Positions 31,986 to 33,242 of a stretch of 33,242 nucleotides of DNA are shown here, piece after piece. This DNA is from Burkholderiaceae bacterium (GTDB taxonomy: Bacteria; Pseudomonadota; Gammaproteobacteria; Burkholderiales; Burkholderiaceae). The notes under the pieces are model-generated. The model was not told where the DNA came from. It saw only the letters and a program-made list of their open reading frames with translations, and did no database searches. Each line of letters opens with the position of its first letter. The first letter of the stretch is position 1. Where the stretch lies: assembly GCA_027486025.1 (NCBI GenBank), contig JAIXPY010000135.1, positions 1 to 33,242 on the forward strand. Direction: 5' to 3'. Both the position numbers and the translations under genes were made by a program.

Positions 31986-32014
31986 CACCACTTCCTCTTT
32001 TTTTTAACCACGGC

Positions 32015-33028
32015 TTAAGCAGTCGCTTTAGTAAATTGCAATTCGTCCGTCGGATTTTCTGCTTGAATCCATTGCGCTGCTGACATGCGCCTACCGCCCG
32101 GCTTTTGTATCTCCAACACCTCTAATGCGCTGTCTTTGCACCACACCACAAAACCATCTTTGCTTTTACCCACAATCAAGCCAAGACGATCGGCTGCTTG
32201 CTCTTGGTATTGATCTGCTTGCAATTGTGCCAAGGGGCGGGCACGCCAAAACTTGAGGCTTTGGCCATTGAGCGTAGAACTTGCCCCAGGAAATGGATTA
32301 AATGCCCGAATCAGACGATCAATAATGATTGCGCTTTGCGACCAGTCAATTTCAGCCTCGGCTTTTTGTATCTTCTCGGCGTAACACATCCCATCTTCGC
32401 CCTGAGGAATGCGCGGTACTTCTGCTTGCGCATCCAGCATAGCGAGGCAGCGCACCATTAGCCTCGCACCTAAGTCAGCAAGGCGATCGTGCAAACTACT
32501 GCTGGTTTCATCGGGCTCAATATCAATTGCTTCGCTTAGCACCATATCCCCCGTATCCAAGCCCGCATCCATTTGCATAATGGTGATGCCTGTTCGCTCG
32601 TCACCTGCAGCAATGGCTCGCTGAATGGGTGCGGCGCCGCGCCAGCGCGGCAACAGTGAGCCATGGATATTAAATGCGCCGTACCTTCCGGCTTGCTCAG
32701 CTAGGTCCAGTATTGATTGTGGAACGATCAGTCCGTAGGCAACCACCACCATGACATCAAACTGAGTTTGGCTCAAGACGTGCAAGGCTGCGATTGCTTC
32801 TGCTCTTTTTGCATCGTCGGCGCTATTGGTATTGAGGGATGTCGGCTGGAGCACCGGGATACCCTTGCTCAGCGCAAATTCCTTAACGGGACTGGCATGC
32901 AAATGCATGCCGCGGCCAGCACGTCGATCGGGCTGAGTCAGCACCAATGCAATCGTGTGCCCAGCTGCCTCTATAGCTTGTAAGGCATGTGCTGCAAACT
33001 CGGGGGTGCCAGCAAAAACGACCCTCAT
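32015..33028 (-). CDS. fmt: Methionyl-tRNA formyltransferase
   Basis: A 337-aa enzyme that formylates initiator Met-tRNA with 10-formyl-tetrahydrofolate. Signature motifs are FNIHGSLLPRWRGAAPIQRA with the catalytic Asn and His, and MDAGLDTGDM with the catalytic Asp. The C-terminal OB-like domain starts near residue 210. The start at ATG 33028 has GAAGG 7 nt upstream. It follows def by 13 bp, the usual def-fmt pair. Confidence 0.95.
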   Translation of the reverse strand: MRVVFAGTPEFAAHALQAIEAAGHTIALVLTQPDRRAGRGMHLHASPVKEFALSKGIPVLQPTSLNTNSADDAKRAEAIAALHVLSQTQFDVMVVVAYGLIVPQSILDLAEQAGRYGAFNIHGSLLPRWRGAAPIQRAIAAGDERTGITIMQMDAGLDTGDMVLSEAIDIEPDETSSSLHDRLADLGARLMVRCLAMLDAQAEVPRIPQGEDGMCYAEKIQKAEAEIDWSQSAIIIDRLIRAFNPFPGASSTLNGQSLKFWRARPLAQLQADQYQEQAADRLGLIVGKSKDGFVVWCKDSALEVLEIQKPGGRRMSAAQWIQAENPTDELQFTKATA

Positions 33029-33041
33029 CGTGGGCGCCTTC

Positions 33042-33242
33042 TCAGCGTTGTCCTACCAACTCTTTGGCACGCTTTTTCATTTTGAGGGCGATGCGGTTGC
33101 GCTTTAGGAATGAGAGGTATTCAACGAACACCTTTCCAAGCAAGTGATCCATTTCGTGTTGCAAGCAAACCGAAAGCAAGCCGTCGGCTTTGATTTCAAA
33201 TGGTTTGCCATTCACGTCAAGCGCCTTTACTTGAATCTGATC
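33042..33242 (-). CDS. def: Peptide deformylase, C-terminal part (runs off the window)
   Basis: The last 66 codons of peptide deformylase are present, in frame to the window edge. [19 protein letters not shown] contains the metal-binding HExxH-type motif (HEMDH) and the following conserved segment; the tail is basic ([12 protein letters not shown]). It removes formyl groups from nascent proteins and is translated just before fmt. The N-terminal two thirds lie outside the window. Confidence 0.95.
   Translation of the reverse strand, partial: DQIQVKALDVNGKPFEIKADGLLSVCLQHEMDHLLGKVFVEYLSFLKRNRIALKMKKRAKELVGQR

Noticed and set aside
1-33242. CRISPR array or insertion sequence.
   Set aside because: No regularly spaced direct repeats and no transposase or IS terminal repeats were seen on either strand.

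Overview
The window looks like a beta-proteobacterial chromosome of the Burkholderiaceae, most likely Polynucleobacter or a close relative. This rests on the right-hand gene order def-fmt-rsmB-DUF4390-ntrY-ntrX and on the general character of the proteins; it is an inference, not a database result. The left 22.7 kb is visibly more AT-rich than the right 10 kb and is a genomic island inserted in a tRNA-Phe(GAA) gene.

Island boundaries: the complete tRNA-Phe is at 129-204 (minus strand). A second copy of only its 5' half, ending exactly at the last anticodon-loop base, lies at 22834-22887. The 42 bp at 167-208 and 22834-22875 are identical. The tRNA at the left edge therefore keeps the -10 region in the repeat but takes its further upstream region from the island.

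Island layout: (a) 339-1702, an Abi_2-type abortive infection protein with a terminator-ended candidate RNA directly upstream, then two tiny ORFs; (b) 1765-3056, a DUF6641-like protein and an unknown protein diverging from a 200-bp nest of inverted repeats; (c) 3383-6549, a tyrosine recombinase reduced to its catalytic domain, an unknown 349-aa protein and a full tyrosine integrase; (d) 6609-15654, a five-gene minus-strand operon (RHH-like regulator, SNF2-type helicase, DUF4391, type III Mod, type III Res); (e) 15833-18554, three small ORFs, two of them clearly secreted repeat proteins, a WYL regulator and an outer-membrane beta-barrel; (f) 18758-21482, a GIY-YIG mini-nuclease, a DUF3800 protein, a DUF3606 protein and a HEPN protein with four zinc ribbons; (g) 21642-22451, a lipoprotein.

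The most striking unexplained feature is a small palindrome, AGCGTC-N9-GACGCT, whose N9 mostly ends in CTA or TTA. Six copies, plus one half copy at the right end, fall between these modules and bracket the restriction operon almost exactly. Some copies carry a second palindrome, TGTTC-N6-GAACA, alongside. A second internal pattern is a 130-bp copy of the island's right end at 19974-20103, followed by a degenerate attachment-site-like sequence, which suggests that the island was built by accretion.

The chromosomal part (22888-33242) carries a D-cysteine desulfhydrase/ACC deaminase-like enzyme, an SMR transporter of the SugE/Gdx type, a DUF4239-like membrane protein, an FAD/NAD(P)-binding protein, and the compact minus-strand run def (partial)-fmt-rsmB-DUF4390-ntrY-ntrX.
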